Assembly (NCBI GenBank): GCA_000632805.1
Contig: CP007444.1
Location: forward strand, 2,840,772-2,904,771
Direction of reading: 5' to 3'
DNA: 64,000 nt
Source of the DNA: Dyella jiangningensis
GTDB lineage: Bacteria; Pseudomonadota; Gammaproteobacteria; Xanthomonadales; Rhodanobacteraceae
Position 1 is the stretch's first letter; each line of letters begins with the position of its first letter. Below are positions 8,679-18,057 of this stretch, one piece after another. The notes beneath the pieces are model-generated. The model saw only the letters and a program-made list of their open reading frames with translations, had not been told where the DNA came from and did no database searches. The translations under genes and the position numbers were made by a program.

Positions 8679-9290
8679 ATGGCCATGAGCCCCGCCATCG
8701 ACGTCACCACTCCCCGCCGCGGCCTTCCCCTGCGCAGTCGGGAACGTTTTGCCCGCCCCCGCCTGCTCGAGCTGCCACGCCCGAAAGGCGAGCTGGTGCA
8801 TACCCACGACGGCCGCGAACTGCGCCTGCGTGGCATCGAGCCGGGTGACGTGGCCGCTCTGAAGCGCCAATTCGGCCGACTCTCTCCCGAAGACATCCGG
8901 CGCCGCTTCCTGCATTCCATGGGCGAATTGCCCGAGCCGATGGCCCAGCGCCTCTGTCGCATCGACCCGGCGCTGGAAACCGCCTTCGTACTGATGGACG
9001 AAACGGTGCACCCGGCCGAGATTCGTGGCGTGGGGCGAATCTTCGTCGATGAGGCCGCCAACAGCGCCGAGTTCTCGGTGCTGGTCGAACACGCGTGGGC
9101 CCGCCAGGGCCTGGGCGCCCTGCTGATGCAGCGCCTGGTGGACGACTGCCGTCGCCGTGGCCTGCACGAGATCTGGGGCTATGTGCTGCTGGAGAACCGC
9201 CCCATGCTGCACCTGTGCAAGGAACTGGGCTTCGTCCGCCGCCTGACGCCGGAAGAGCCCGGCACGACGCAGATCTCCCTGCAGCTCTGA
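8679..9290 (+). CDS. GNAT-family N-acetyltransferase
   Basis: A 203-residue GNAT protein. The acyltransferase domain starts near residue 45 (LRLRGIEPGDVAALKRQFGRL). It carries the acetyl-CoA pyrophosphate loop as HAWARQGLGALLMQRL (about 146-161), then ENRPMLHLCKELGF. The sequence resembles the catalytic domain of the Pat-type protein lysine acetyltransferases, but without their nucleotide- or cAMP-binding domains. An ATG at 8685 is an alternative start. A strong hairpin follows the gene. Confidence 0.85.
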   Translation: MAMSPAIDVTTPRRGLPLRSRERFARPRLLELPRPKGELVHTHDGRELRLRGIEPGDVAALKRQFGRLSPEDIRRRFLHSMGELPEPMAQRLCRIDPALETAFVLMDETVHPAEIRGVGRIFVDEAANSAEFSVLVEHAWARQGLGALLMQRLVDDCRRRGLHEIWGYVLLENRPMLHLCKELGFVRRLTPEEPGTTQISLQL

Positions 9291-9352
9291 TCGGCGCCGC
9301 GCACGGCGCAAGGGTTGTCGCGCAGGCAGCGCGCCCCAACAACAGGTGATCA

Positions 9353-9385
9353 CGCGAGCGCCCCGGTCCGTCCGGGGCGCTCGCG
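9353..9385 (+). terminator. Strong hairpin between GNAT gene and mfd
   Basis: A perfect 14-bp stem (CGCGAGCGCCCCGG at 9353-9366, mirrored at 9372-9385) with loop TCCGT, followed by only TT. It is the most stable simple hairpin I found in the window and most likely ends the GNAT transcript. Confidence 0.65.
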
Positions 9386-9445
9386 TTACACTTGCCCGCT
9401 TTCCCGGCGCTGCCCGACGAAGCCGCCCTCCGATCCCGCGTACGC

Positions 9446-12400
9446 ATGGCCCAAACGATCCCGCATCCGTCCCTGCCCACCAACCCCAAGCAGCGTCGCT
9501 TCTGGACGTCGCCTCACGGTTCTTCGCGCGCCCTGCTGGTGGCCGAGGCCGCACGCACGCATCAGGGCCTGCTGGTCGCGGTGACGCGCGACACCCAGCG
9601 CGCCCATGCGCTGGAAGAGGAGCTGCGCGTCTTCGCCGGCAACCTCCCCGTGCTGCACTTCCCCGACTGGGAAACGCTGCCCTACGACGTGTTCAGCCCG
9701 CACCCGGACATTGTCTCCCAGCGCATCGCCACGCTGTTCCAGCTGCCGAACACGCAACGCGGCGTGCTGGTGGTGCCGATCGCCACGCTGATGCAGCGCA
9801 TCGCCCCGCGCAGCCACATCACCGGCAGCGGGCTGATGGTGAAAAAGGGCCAGAAGCTCGACCTCGCCCATGAGCAGCGCCGGCTGGAAGCGGCGGGCTA
9901 TCGCAACGTGCCGCAGGTCGCCGAGCCCGGCGACTTCGCCGTGCGCGGCGCGCTGATCGATATCTTCCCGATGGGCGCGGCCGAGCCGTATCGCATCGAG
10001 CTGTTCGACGACGAGATCGAGTCGATCCGCAGTTTCGACCCGGAAACGCAGCGCTCGCAGCAGCAGGTCGAACGCATCGAACTGTTGCCGGCGCGCGAGT
10101 TCCCGCTCACCGAAAACGCCGCCAAGGATTTCCGCACGCACCTGCGCGAGCGCTTTCCGATCGACGTACGCCGTTGCCCGCTCTACCAGGACATGAAGGA
10201 AGGCGTGACGCCGGGCGGCATCGAGTATTACCTGCCGATGTTCTTCGAACAGACCGCCACGCTGTTCGACTACCTCGCCGACAACGCCGTATTCCTGCTG
10301 GGCGAGTCCGCGATGGAATCGGCCGAACAGTTCTGGACTCAAACCGGCGAACGCTACGACCAGCGCGCACACGATATCGAACGTCCGGTATTGCCGCCGG
10401 CAGAGCTGTACCTGCAGCCTGAGCAGCTTCGCGAACAACTCAACAAGCGCCTTCGCGTCGAACTGGTCGAGAGTGGCCACGAGCACGCACAGGCCAGCGG
10501 CACACAGCCCACGCTCGAGCTTCCGCTCAACCGCAAGGGTGAAGAACCCGGCACGTCACTACGCCACTTCCTGGCGAACTATCCGGGACGCGTGCTGATC
10601 GCAGCCGACTCGGCAGGCCGTCGTGAAGCCCTGATCGAACAATTGGCCAGCGCAGGCCTCAAGCCCGACGCGGTGGACGGCTGGGCCGCGTTTATCGCGG
10701 AGGGCAAGTCGCGCTTTGCGATCACCATTGCCTCGCTGGAACAGGGCTTCGCGCTTACCGAACCGGCACTCACCGTGCTCACCGAGCGCGAACTGTTCGG
10801 CGAGCGCGTGCGCACCGAGCGCAAGCGTCGTCGTGGTGCCGCGCGCGATCCCGAAAGCATCATCCGCGACCTCACCGAGCTGACCATCGGCGCGCCCATC
10901 GTGCACGTCGACCACGGCGTGGGCCGCTACCAGGGCCTGGTGTCGATGGAACTGGGCGGCATGGAGGGCGAGTTCCTCACCATCGAATACGCCAAGGGCG
11001 ACAAGCTCTACGTGCCGGTGGCGCAGCTCGGCCTTGTCAGCCGCTACACCGGCACCGCACCCGAACTTGCGCCGCTGCACTCGCTGGGCGGCGACGCGTG
11101 GGAACGTGCGCGACGCAAAGCCGCCGAAAAAGTGCGCGACGTCGCCGCGGAATTGCTGGCGATCTACGCACAGCGCGAAGCACGCGGCGGCGAATCGCTG
11201 TCGATCGACCGCCAGCTCGTGGAGGAATTCGGCGCCAGCTTCCCGTTCGAAGAAACGCCCGACCAGGAACACGCCATCAACGCCGTGCTCACCGATCTCG
11301 CCGCGCCCCGCGCGATGGATCGCGTGATCTGCGGCGACGTCGGCTTCGGCAAGACCGAAGTCGCGTTGCGTGCCGCCTTCGCCGCCGCCACCGCCGGCAA
11401 GCAGGTGGCCGTGCTGGTGCCAACGACCCTGCTCGCCCAGCAGCACTACCGCAATTTCGCCGACCGCTTCGCCGACTGGCCGGTGCGCGTGGATGTGCTG
11501 TCGCGCTTCAAGTCGGCCAAGGAAGTGAATGAGGCGCTCAAGCGCCTGGCCGACGGACAGATCGACGTGATCGTGGGCACGCACAAGCTGCTCGCGCCTG
11601 AGATCAAGTTCAAGAACCTCGGCCTTGTCGTGGTGGACGAAGAGCAGCGTTTCGGCGTGCGCCAGAAAGAGCAGCTGAAGAAGCTGCGCGCCGAAGTGGA
11701 CCTGCTCACCATGACGGCCACGCCAATCCCCCGCACGCTCAACATGGCGATGAGCGGTCTGCGCGATCTCTCGTTGATCGCCACACCGCCGGCGCATCGC
11801 ATGGCGGTGCGCACGTTCATTTCCACCTGGGAGCCTGCGCTGATCCGCGAAGCCTTCCAGCGCGAGCTGCAACGCGGTGGCCAGGTGTATTTCCTGCACA
11901 ACGAAGTGGACACCATCGAACGCGCCGCGCGCGAGGTGGAGGAACTTGTTCCCGAGGCGCGCATCGGCGTCGCCCATGGCCAGATGCCCGAGCGCGAGCT
12001 GGAACGTGTCATGGCGGACTTCCACCGCCAGCGTTTCAACGTGCTGGTGTGCACCACCATCATCGAGACGGGCATCGACATCCCGACCGCCAACACCATC
12101 GTCATCAACCGCGCCGACCGCTTCGGCTTGGCGCAGCTCCATCAGCTGCGCGGCCGCGTGGGACGTTCGCACCATCGCGCCTATGCGTATCTCGTGGTGC
12201 CCGACCGCAAGGCGATGACCGCCGACGCGGAAAAGCGTCTTGAAGCGCTGGCCTCGCTGGAAGAACTGGGCGCGGGCTTCACGCTTGCCACGCACGACCT
12301 GGAAATACGTGGTGCGGGCGAGTTGCTGGGAGACGAGCAATCCGGCCAGATCCAGGAGATCGGCTTCGGCCTCTACACCGAACTGCTGGAGCGCGCGGTG

Positions 12401-12898
12401 CGTGCGCTGAAGTCCGGCAAGGTGCCCGACTTCGATCTCTCCAGCGAGCACGAGACCGAAGTGGAACTGCACCTGCCGGCGCTGATCCCCGACGACTATC
12501 TGCCCGACGTGCATACGCGCCTGACGCTGTACAAGCGCATCGCCAGCGCGCGCAACGAGGATCACCTGCGTGATCTGCAAGTGGAAATGATCGATCGCTT
12601 CGGCTTGCTGCCCGACGCTGCCAAGCAGCTGTTCGCCGTGGCCCAGCTGAAGCTGATGGCTACGCCGCTGGGCATCCGCAAGATGGACTTCGGCGCCAAC
12701 GGCGGACGCATCACCTTCCGCGACAAGCCGGAAGTCGAACCGATGGCGATCATCCGCCTGATCCAGAGCCAGCCGCGCGTGTACAAGCTCGACGGCCAGG
12801 ACAAGCTGAAGGTGATCCTGGAGCTGCCAGGCGCCAGCGAGCGTATTCGCGCCGCGCAGGAAGTGTTGGTGCAGCTGGGCGCACGCCGCCCCGGCTGA
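9446..12898 (+). CDS. mfd: Transcription-repair coupling factor Mfd
   Basis: A 1150-residue Mfd (E. coli 1148). It removes RNA polymerase stalled at DNA lesions and recruits UvrA. Visible in order are the UvrB-like N-terminal module (LPYDVFSPHPDIVSQR), the RNAP-interaction region (VHVDHGVGRYQGL), and the SF2 translocase with Walker A GDVGFGKTEVALRA, DEEQ box (VVDEEQRFGVRQKEQL), TATPIPRTLNMA, and motif VI in QLRGRVGRSHHRAYAYL. The C-terminal UvrA-occluding domain follows. The start at 9446 (MAQTIPHPSLP) gives the normal length; an upstream extension would cross the hairpin region. Confidence 0.98.
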   Translation: MAQTIPHPSLPTNPKQRRFWTSPHGSSRALLVAEAARTHQGLLVAVTRDTQRAHALEEELRVFAGNLPVLHFPDWETLPYDVFSPHPDIVSQRIATLFQLPNTQRGVLVVPIATLMQRIAPRSHITGSGLMVKKGQKLDLAHEQRRLEAAGYRNVPQVAEPGDFAVRGALIDIFPMGAAEPYRIELFDDEIESIRSFDPETQRSQQQVERIELLPAREFPLTENAAKDFRTHLRERFPIDVRRCPLYQDMKEGVTPGGIEYYLPMFFEQTATLFDYLADNAVFLLGESAMESAEQFWTQTGERYDQRAHDIERPVLPPAELYLQPEQLREQLNKRLRVELVESGHEHAQASGTQPTLELPLNRKGEEPGTSLRHFLANYPGRVLIAADSAGRREALIEQLASAGLKPDAVDGWAAFIAEGKSRFAITIASLEQGFALTEPALTVLTERELFGERVRTERKRRRGAARDPESIIRDLTELTIGAPIVHVDHGVGRYQGLVSMELGGMEGEFLTIEYAKGDKLYVPVAQLGLVSRYTGTAPELAPLHSLGGDAWERARRKAAEKVRDVAAELLAIYAQREARGGESLSIDRQLVEEFGASFPFEETPDQEHAINAVLTDLAAPRAMDRVICGDVGFGKTEVALRAAFAAATAGKQVAVLVPTTLLAQQHYRNFADRFADWPVRVDVLSRFKSAKEVNEALKRLADGQIDVIVGTHKLLAPEIKFKNLGLVVVDEEQRFGVRQKEQLKKLRAEVDLLTMTATPIPRTLNMAMSGLRDLSLIATPPAHRMAVRTFISTWEPALIREAFQRELQRGGQVYFLHNEVDTIERAAREVEELVPEARIGVAHGQMPERELERVMADFHRQRFNVLVCTTIIETGIDIPTANTIVINRADRFGLAQLHQLRGRVGRSHHRAYAYLVVPDRKAMTADAEKRLEALASLEELGAGFTLATHDLEIRGAGELLGDEQSGQIQEIGFGLYTELLERAVRALKSGKVPDFDLSSEHETEVELHLPALIPDDYLPDVHTRLTLYKRIASARNEDHLRDLQVEMIDRFGLLPDAAKQLFAVAQLKLMATPLGIRKMDFGANGGRITFRDKPEVEPMAIIRLIQSQPRVYKLDGQDKLKVILELPGASERIRAAQEVLVQLGARRPG

Positions 12899-12913
12899 TG
12901 GATCGGCCGCCAA

Positions 12914-12945
12914 CCCGTCGTGCCGCCCCTGGCGGTAACGACGGG
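12914..12945 (+). terminator. Bulged hairpin after mfd
   Basis: CCCGTCGT (12914-12921) pairs with ACGACGGG (12938-12945), and CCGCC with GGCGG inside it. It lies 15 bases after the mfd stop. No U tract follows, so termination is inferred only from position. Confidence 0.4.
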
Positions 12946-13013
12946 CACGGAATTCCTCTCCAGGCCGCCCGACTGCCTTACCATGGCCCCTGACTCGTTC
13001 GAAGGGGCCGAAC

Positions 13014-13931
13014 ATGTTGTCCGAGGACGAACTGGCGCTGCTGGAAGCCATCCGCGAAAGCGGCAGCCTGTCGCGCGCCGCGGCGCGCCTTGGCAAGGCA
13101 CCGTCGACCATTTCGCACGCCGCACGGCAGCTCGAAGCACGTTTCGATGCATTGCTGTTCGACCGCCGCCGCTATCGGCTGCAACTCACGCCGGCCGGAC
13201 AGCTGCTCGCGAACGAGGCCGCGCGACTGATGCAGGATGTCTCCCGATTGAGCCGTCGCGTGAAGCAGATCGCCAGCGGCTGGGAAGACCGGCTGTGGAT
13301 CGTCACTGACGAAATCCTCGAGTTCGACATACTCGCGCCCGTCATCCGCAGCTTCGATGCCCTGCAGTCCGGCGTCGCCCTGCGCCTGACCAACGAAGTG
13401 CTCGGCGGCACCTGGGAAGCCCTGCGCGACGGCCGCGCCGACATCATCGTGGGCGCCACCAACGAGCCGCCTGCGATTCCCAAGCTGCGATGGTTCGAAC
13501 TGGGCGTCATGGAGTGGGTGTTCGCCGTATCGCCCCGCCACCCCTTGGCCAAAGCCCCGGAACCACTGCAACGCGAGGCCCTGGCCGGGCATCGCAGCGT
13601 CGTGGTGGCCGATACGTCGCGCAGCTCCGCGGGGCGTGCCTATGGCGTCGTGGGCGGCCAGGCAACGCTCGCGGTGCCCAGCATGCGCGCCAAGATCATC
13701 GCCCAGCGACAAGGCCTTGGCGTGGGCTGGCTGCCCCGCCAGCGCGTGGCAGGCCTGCTCAAGCGCGGCGAGCTGGTAGAGAAGCCGATGGCCGATCCGC
13801 GCGAACCCAACACGCTGTACGTCGCCTGGCGCGGCGACCACGAAGGCCGCGCCCTGTCATGGTGGCTGGAAGAACTGAGGCAGCCACGCCTGGCCAAGCG
13901 GCTCATCAGGGGGCTGGAAATCACCGACTGA
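13014..13931 (+). CDS. LysR-family regulator, YhaJ-type
   Basis: A 305-residue LysR regulator. The HTH is at about residues 5-60 (LLEAIRESGSLSRAAARLGK then PSTISHAARQLE). The effector domain contains ASGWEDRLWIVTDEIL and NEVLGGTWEALRDGRADIIVGA, which match the pattern of the E. coli YhaJ subgroup rather than the AaeR-type regulator at the start of the window. It is followed on the same strand by a VOC gene and a ChaA-like antiporter gene, which it could control. The inducer is unknown. Confidence 0.9.
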   Translation: MLSEDELALLEAIRESGSLSRAAARLGKAPSTISHAARQLEARFDALLFDRRRYRLQLTPAGQLLANEAARLMQDVSRLSRRVKQIASGWEDRLWIVTDEILEFDILAPVIRSFDALQSGVALRLTNEVLGGTWEALRDGRADIIVGATNEPPAIPKLRWFELGVMEWVFAVSPRHPLAKAPEPLQREALAGHRSVVVADTSRSSAGRAYGVVGGQATLAVPSMRAKIIAQRQGLGVGWLPRQRVAGLLKRGELVEKPMADPREPNTLYVAWRGDHEGRALSWWLEELRQPRLAKRLIRGLEITD

Positions 13932-13983
13932 CAACATCGCCTGCCGCACCCTGCGCGCAGCCGATCCGAAGGAGCGACTTGCC

Positions 13984-14412
13984 ATGATCCGCAACCGTTC
14001 CATGCCGCCGGGCGTGTTCATCCCCGAGCTGGCCTATCGCGACGTACGGGAGGCCGCTGCATGGCTCTGTCGCGTATTCGGATTCCACGAGCGGCTGCGC
14101 ATCGGCGACCACCGCGTGCAGATCATGTATGGCGGCGCGTCGATGGTCGTGATCGAGCGTCACTCCGAGTCGCCCGTCGACGCCACGACCCACGCCACCA
14201 TGGTCCATGTGCAGGATGTGGACAGTCACCACGCGCATGCACTCGCCTGCGCCGCGAAGATCATCGTCGCACCGACGGATCATCCCTATGGCGAACGCCA
14301 ATACGCGGTCGAAGACATCGGCGGGCATCGCTGGGTATTCTCGCAATCCATAGCTGATGTCGACCCGGTCCAATGGGGCGGCACGCTGTTTTCCGAGCAG
14401 GAGATCGTATGA
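13984..14412 (+). CDS. VOC-superfamily protein
   Basis: A 142-residue glyoxalase/bleomycin-resistance-fold protein. The sequence IPELAYRDVREAAAWLCRVFGF is a typical first beta-alpha unit, and PYGERQYAVEDIGGHRWVFSQ is the second-half motif seen in PhnB/AraC-associated VOC proteins. Its stop overlaps the start of the ChaA-like gene (ATGA), so they are likely co-translated. An SD-like AAGGAG lies upstream. The function is not assignable. Confidence 0.82.
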   Translation: MIRNRSMPPGVFIPELAYRDVREAAAWLCRVFGFHERLRIGDHRVQIMYGGASMVVIERHSESPVDATTHATMVHVQDVDSHHAHALACAAKIIVAPTDHPYGERQYAVEDIGGHRWVFSQSIADVDPVQWGGTLFSEQEIV

Positions 14413-15566
14413 CGCAAGAAGCGCTCGCCAAGCAACCCGGGTTGCCGATGTTCAATCCCCGGATGCTCATCCGCCCCGCCATCGCATGGCTCACCGTCAG
14501 CCTGTTCCTGATTTTCGGCTCGGACTGGATGGCGCACCTGAGCCGACATGAAATCGGCCTTTCACTGTTTGCGTGGCTGTTTTTCGTCATCGTATGGGTC
14601 GCGTTCGGCGTCGTGCACGAAGCGGAGGAACTGGCAGGCTTGCTGGGCGAACCCGTCGGCACCCTGGTGCTCACCCTCTCCATCGTGATCATCGAAGTGG
14701 TGCTGATTTCGGCCGTGATGCTCGGCGCCGGCGACACCGCTACGCTGGCCCGCGACACCATGTTCGCCGTGTTGATGATCGTGTTGAACGGCGTGGTTGG
14801 CCTGGGCCTGTTGATAGGCGGCATTCGCCATCACGAACAGGCCTTCAACCTGCACGGCGCGTCGGCGTATCTCGCGGTGATCATCCCGCTCGCGACCATC
14901 GCCCTGGTGCTGCCCAACTTCACCGCATCCACCTCGGACGGCACGCTGACCTCGGTGCAGGCCACCGCGTTCTCCATCCTCACCATCGCGCTGTACGGCT
15001 TGTTCCTGTGGTTGCAGACCGGACGCTACAAGGGCTACTTCATCGCGCCGCGCTCGGACTCCGATGCCAACGTGCCGGAAGCGCCACCGCCGCCGCGGCG
15101 TACACCACGCAAGGGCGAGATGCTGTTCCACGTCGCGCTACTGCTGCTCAACATCCTGCCGATCGTAATCCTGTCCAAGAGCCTGGCCAAAGTGCTCGAC
15201 TACGGCATCGCGGCCACGGGGGCACCGCATGCGCTCGGCGGCATCATCATCGCCATGCTGGTGTTCACGCCGGAAGGCATTTCTGCGCTGGTCGCCATCC
15301 GCCGCGATGAACTCACCCGCGCCATCAACCTGTGCCTCGGCGGCGCGGCATCCACCGTGGGGCTTACCGTGCCCGCCGTGCTCGCCATCGGCTTGTTCAC
15401 CGGCAAGCCCGTCGTGCTGGGCCTGCCTCCGGCGAGCATCGTTCTGCTGGCTTCAACGCTGGTGTTGAGCAGCCTCACCTTCTCGGGATGGCGAACGACC
15501 ATGCTCGAAGGCGCGGTGCACCTGTCGATGTTCGCCGTGTTCCTGGTGCTGGTGTTCAGTCCCTGA
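14409..15566 (+). CDS. chaA: ChaA-type Ca2+(Na+)/H+ antiporter
   Basis: A 385-residue polytopic membrane protein of the Ca2+/cation antiporter family, close to E. coli ChaA (366). The first alpha-repeat shows HEAEELAGLLGEPVGTLVLT followed by IVIIEVVLISAVML. The second has MLVFTPEGISALVAIRRDE with GGAASTVGLTVPAVLAIGLF. A hydrophilic loop at about 212-235 (SDSDANVPEAPPPPRRTPRK) separates the halves. It exchanges cytosolic cations for protons; which cation is not readable. The start overlaps the upstream VOC gene as ATGA. Confidence 0.88.
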   Translation: MTQEALAKQPGLPMFNPRMLIRPAIAWLTVSLFLIFGSDWMAHLSRHEIGLSLFAWLFFVIVWVAFGVVHEAEELAGLLGEPVGTLVLTLSIVIIEVVLISAVMLGAGDTATLARDTMFAVLMIVLNGVVGLGLLIGGIRHHEQAFNLHGASAYLAVIIPLATIALVLPNFTASTSDGTLTSVQATAFSILTIALYGLFLWLQTGRYKGYFIAPRSDSDANVPEAPPPPRRTPRKGEMLFHVALLLLNILPIVILSKSLAKVLDYGIAATGAPHALGGIIIAMLVFTPEGISALVAIRRDELTRAINLCLGGAASTVGLTVPAVLAIGLFTGKPVVLGLPPASIVLLASTLVLSSLTFSGWRTTMLEGAVHLSMFAVFLVLVFSP

Positions 15567-15572
15567 ACCAAC

Positions 15573-15597
15573 GGGCGCGCTCGTTGCGAGCGCGCCC
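15573..15597. terminator. Hairpin between convergent chaA and egtD
   Basis: A perfect 11-bp stem GGGCGCGCTCG/CGAGCGCGCCC with loop TTG in the 39-bp gap between two convergent stops. It is probably a shared terminator. Confidence 0.65.
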
Positions 15598-15605
15598 ACG
15601 CGTGG

Positions 15606-16592
15606 CTAGTGCCTGGGCATGCCCGCGCGCACGAGGTAGTACACCGCGAACATCTCTTGCGGGTCGGTCCATGCATGGGCCACGTCCAGTCCGGCCTTGG
15701 CGGCCAGCGCGGCGAAATCCTCGTGCGAATACTTGCAGCTGTATTCGACCTGCATGGCCTCTTCGGGCGCAAACGACACCAGCTGCTTGCCGATGCGCAC
15801 CTTCTGGTCGCGCGTGCTGACCAGGAAGGTTTCGATACGCCCCGCCATCGCGTTGTAATGCGCGCGATGACGGAACGACGCCAGATCGAAGTCGCTGCCG
15901 ATTTCGCGGTTGAGGCGAACCAGCATGTTCAGGGTGAACTCCGCGGTGACACCGGCCTTGTCGTTGTACGCCGCCTCGATCGTAGCTGCGTCCTTCTTGA
16001 GATCGGCGCCGATCAGGATGCCGCCGGCATCGCCCATCTCGTTGCGCATCTTGCGCAGCAGCTCGGCGGCGTCGCGCGCCTCGAAATTGCCAATGGTGGA
16101 GCCGGGGAAATACAGCACCGTCCGTCGCGGCGCACGCGGTGGTATCGGCAAGCGCAGTGGGCGGGTGAAGTCCCCCCCATGCGGCTGCACCGCCAGCGCA
16201 GGAAAGCGCTCCGTCATTTCCTGCACGCAACGGCGCAAGGGCTCCACCGAAATTTCCACCGGCACGTACGACACGGGCGAGTGCAGATGTTCCAGCAACA
16301 TGCGCGTCTTCACCGCATTGCCGCTGCCGTATTCGACCAGCCGTACTTCCTCGCCGAGCACGTCGGCCATTTCGCCCGCGTGCGTGGCCATCAACGCGAT
16401 CTCGCAGCGCGTCAGGTAATACTCCGGCTGCTCGCAGATCGCCTCGAACAATTGCGAACCACGCTCGTCGTAGAACAGCCACGACGGCAGCCGCTTGGGC
16501 TGCGAGCGCAACCCGCGCTGCACGATGCCGACGAGGTCGTCGACGGGTGGGCGACGATCATCGTCGCGAAGGTCGAAGGCTTGTACATTCAT
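15606..16592 (-). CDS. egtD: L-histidine Nalpha-methyltransferase EgtD
   Basis: A 328-residue EgtD (DUF2260) homologue; EgtD trimethylates L-histidine to hercynine with SAM. Visible family features are SWLFYDERGSQLFEAICEQP and YYLTRCEIAL, the SAM-binding LVEYGSGNAVKTRMLL, YVPVEIS, and YFPGSTIGNF. Length agrees with the family (about 320). The start at 16592 overlaps the egtB stop as ATGA; a longer frame to 16721 lies inside egtB. The egtB-egtD pair is the two-gene core seen in many proteobacteria. No egtA, egtC or egtE lies nearby. Confidence 0.94.
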   Translation of the reverse strand: MNVQAFDLRDDDRRPPVDDLVGIVQRGLRSQPKRLPSWLFYDERGSQLFEAICEQPEYYLTRCEIALMATHAGEMADVLGEEVRLVEYGSGNAVKTRMLLEHLHSPVSYVPVEISVEPLRRCVQEMTERFPALAVQPHGGDFTRPLRLPIPPRAPRRTVLYFPGSTIGNFEARDAAELLRKMRNEMGDAGGILIGADLKKDAATIEAAYNDKAGVTAEFTLNMLVRLNREIGSDFDLASFRHRAHYNAMAGRIETFLVSTRDQKVRIGKQLVSFAPEEAMQVEYSCKYSHEDFAALAAKAGLDVAHAWTDPQEMFAVYYLVRAGMPRH

Positions 16593-17842
16593 CGATCCTG
16601 CCCCAGGCGTATCCCCATGAACTGCCAGCGTGCATGGGATGGAAAGAAATTTCGGTAAGTGGCACGGATGTGCTCGCGCGGCGTTGCACAGGAACCACCA
16701 CGCAACACCCATTGCCCGCACATGAACTTGCCGTTGTATTCACCGAGCGAACCGGCCAGCGGCCGGAAGCCCGGATAGCTGATGTAGGGCGAGGCGGTCC
16801 ATTCCCAAACGTCGCCATACATCTGCTGGAACCCACCCTGCGGCTCCGCTGCACGCGGATGCAAGGCGTGCGTATCGAGCAGGTTGCCCTGTACCGGCAA
16901 CGTCGACGCGGCGCTTTCCCACTCCGCTTCGGTCGGCAGGCGCGAACCGGCCCAGCGTGCGAAGGCATCGGCTTCGAAGTAGCTGACGTGCGAAACGGGC
17001 GCTTCCGGATCGATCGCCTGCACGCCCGCCAGGGTGAATTCGCTGGAGAGGTCTTCCTGCCAGTACAACGGCCGCTGCCACTGCTCGCGACACACCGTAT
17101 CCCAACCTTCGGACAACCACAGCGAGGGCTCGCGATAGCCGCCGTCGTGCACGAAGGCGGCGTACTCCGCATTGGTCACCAGCCGGTTCGCCAGCGCGTG
17201 TGGTTGCAGCAACGTGCGATGGCGTGGCGATTCGTTGTCGAAGGCGAAGCCATTGCCGTCATGCCCGCTCTCCACCACGCCTTCGCGCCCTTCGATGAAA
17301 GTCAACGACACCGGCGCGCCCGACGTCGTCGGCGCGGATTTCGGTGCATATGCGGGCAGCAGTGGATTGCAGGCCAGGGCGTGCTTGATGTCGGTGAGCA
17401 GCAGCTCCTGATGTTGTTGCTCGTGCTCCAGGCCCAGTTCGATGATTGCGAGCGTCGTGGGATCGACGCCGCTCATGAGACGCTCGCTCACCGCGTCATC
17501 GACGTGTTCGCGATAGCCCCGTATCTGCTGCACTGTCGGGCGCGAAAGAACCCCGCGACGCGGACGCGCATGCATCGGACCCACCGACTGGTAGTACGAG
17601 TTGAACAGGTAGTGCCATTCCGGATGCAACGGCCGGTAGGCAGCGTCGCGCTCGAGCACGAAGCGCTCGAAGAACCACGTGGTGTGCGCGAGGTGCCACT
17701 TCGCCGGACTGGCGTCGGGCATCGACTGCACCATCATGTCCTCTGGACTCAACGGTGCGCACAAGGCCGTGCTGCGGGAGCGGATTCGCCGGAATCGCAG
17801 CACCAACGCCTCGGCTTGCAGGGCCGAAGACGCGAGCGTCAT
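16589..17842 (-). CDS. egtB: Iron-dependent sulfoxide synthase EgtB
   Basis: A 417-residue EgtB-type protein; the family uses non-haem Fe(II) and O2 to join hercynine to a thiol donor. The N-terminal DinB-like domain has KWHLAHTTWFFERF and the iron-ligand pair HEQQHQELL. The C-terminal formylglycine-enzyme-like domain has YGDVWEWTASPY and VLRGGSCATP. The start at 17842 follows GGAGG by five bases; the GTG two codons upstream overlaps that site. Whether the thiol donor is cysteine or gamma-glutamylcysteine cannot be decided by eye. It is divergent from a DUF6491 gene. Confidence 0.93.
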   Translation of the reverse strand: MTLASSALQAEALVLRFRRIRSRSTALCAPLSPEDMMVQSMPDASPAKWHLAHTTWFFERFVLERDAAYRPLHPEWHYLFNSYYQSVGPMHARPRRGVLSRPTVQQIRGYREHVDDAVSERLMSGVDPTTLAIIELGLEHEQQHQELLLTDIKHALACNPLLPAYAPKSAPTTSGAPVSLTFIEGREGVVESGHDGNGFAFDNESPRHRTLLQPHALANRLVTNAEYAAFVHDGGYREPSLWLSEGWDTVCREQWQRPLYWQEDLSSEFTLAGVQAIDPEAPVSHVSYFEADAFARWAGSRLPTEAEWESAASTLPVQGNLLDTHALHPRAAEPQGGFQQMYGDVWEWTASPYISYPGFRPLAGSLGEYNGKFMCGQWVLRGGSCATPREHIRATYRNFFPSHARWQFMGIRLGQDR

Positions 17843-18057
17843 CGCCACCTCCGGAACGGGAAAGCACGGTGCACGGACTGGCCATGCACGCCTTCTGCTT
17901 TCAAATAAGTGGCATCGTGCCCAAGCATTCGCAAACCATGCCGTACGAACCGTTCACATCGTGTGATGCGATGATGGCGCTTGCCTGACAATGCGATATG
18001 CCGCGGTGCAATGAATGCGCTTGGCACAGGTGTCTCTCTCCCGACGCGAGGTGACGT

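Noticed and set aside
10559..13111. 850-codon open frame antisense to mfd
   Set aside because: The frame is a shadow of a high-GC gene; its product is full of His, Gln and Arg with no domain, and mfd on the other strand is complete.
15606..17842. Selenoneine or ovothiol pathway instead of ergothioneine
   Set aside because: No senB or selD-like gene is adjacent, and EgtB is not fused to a methyltransferase as in OvoA. The ergothioneine-type assignment is simpler.
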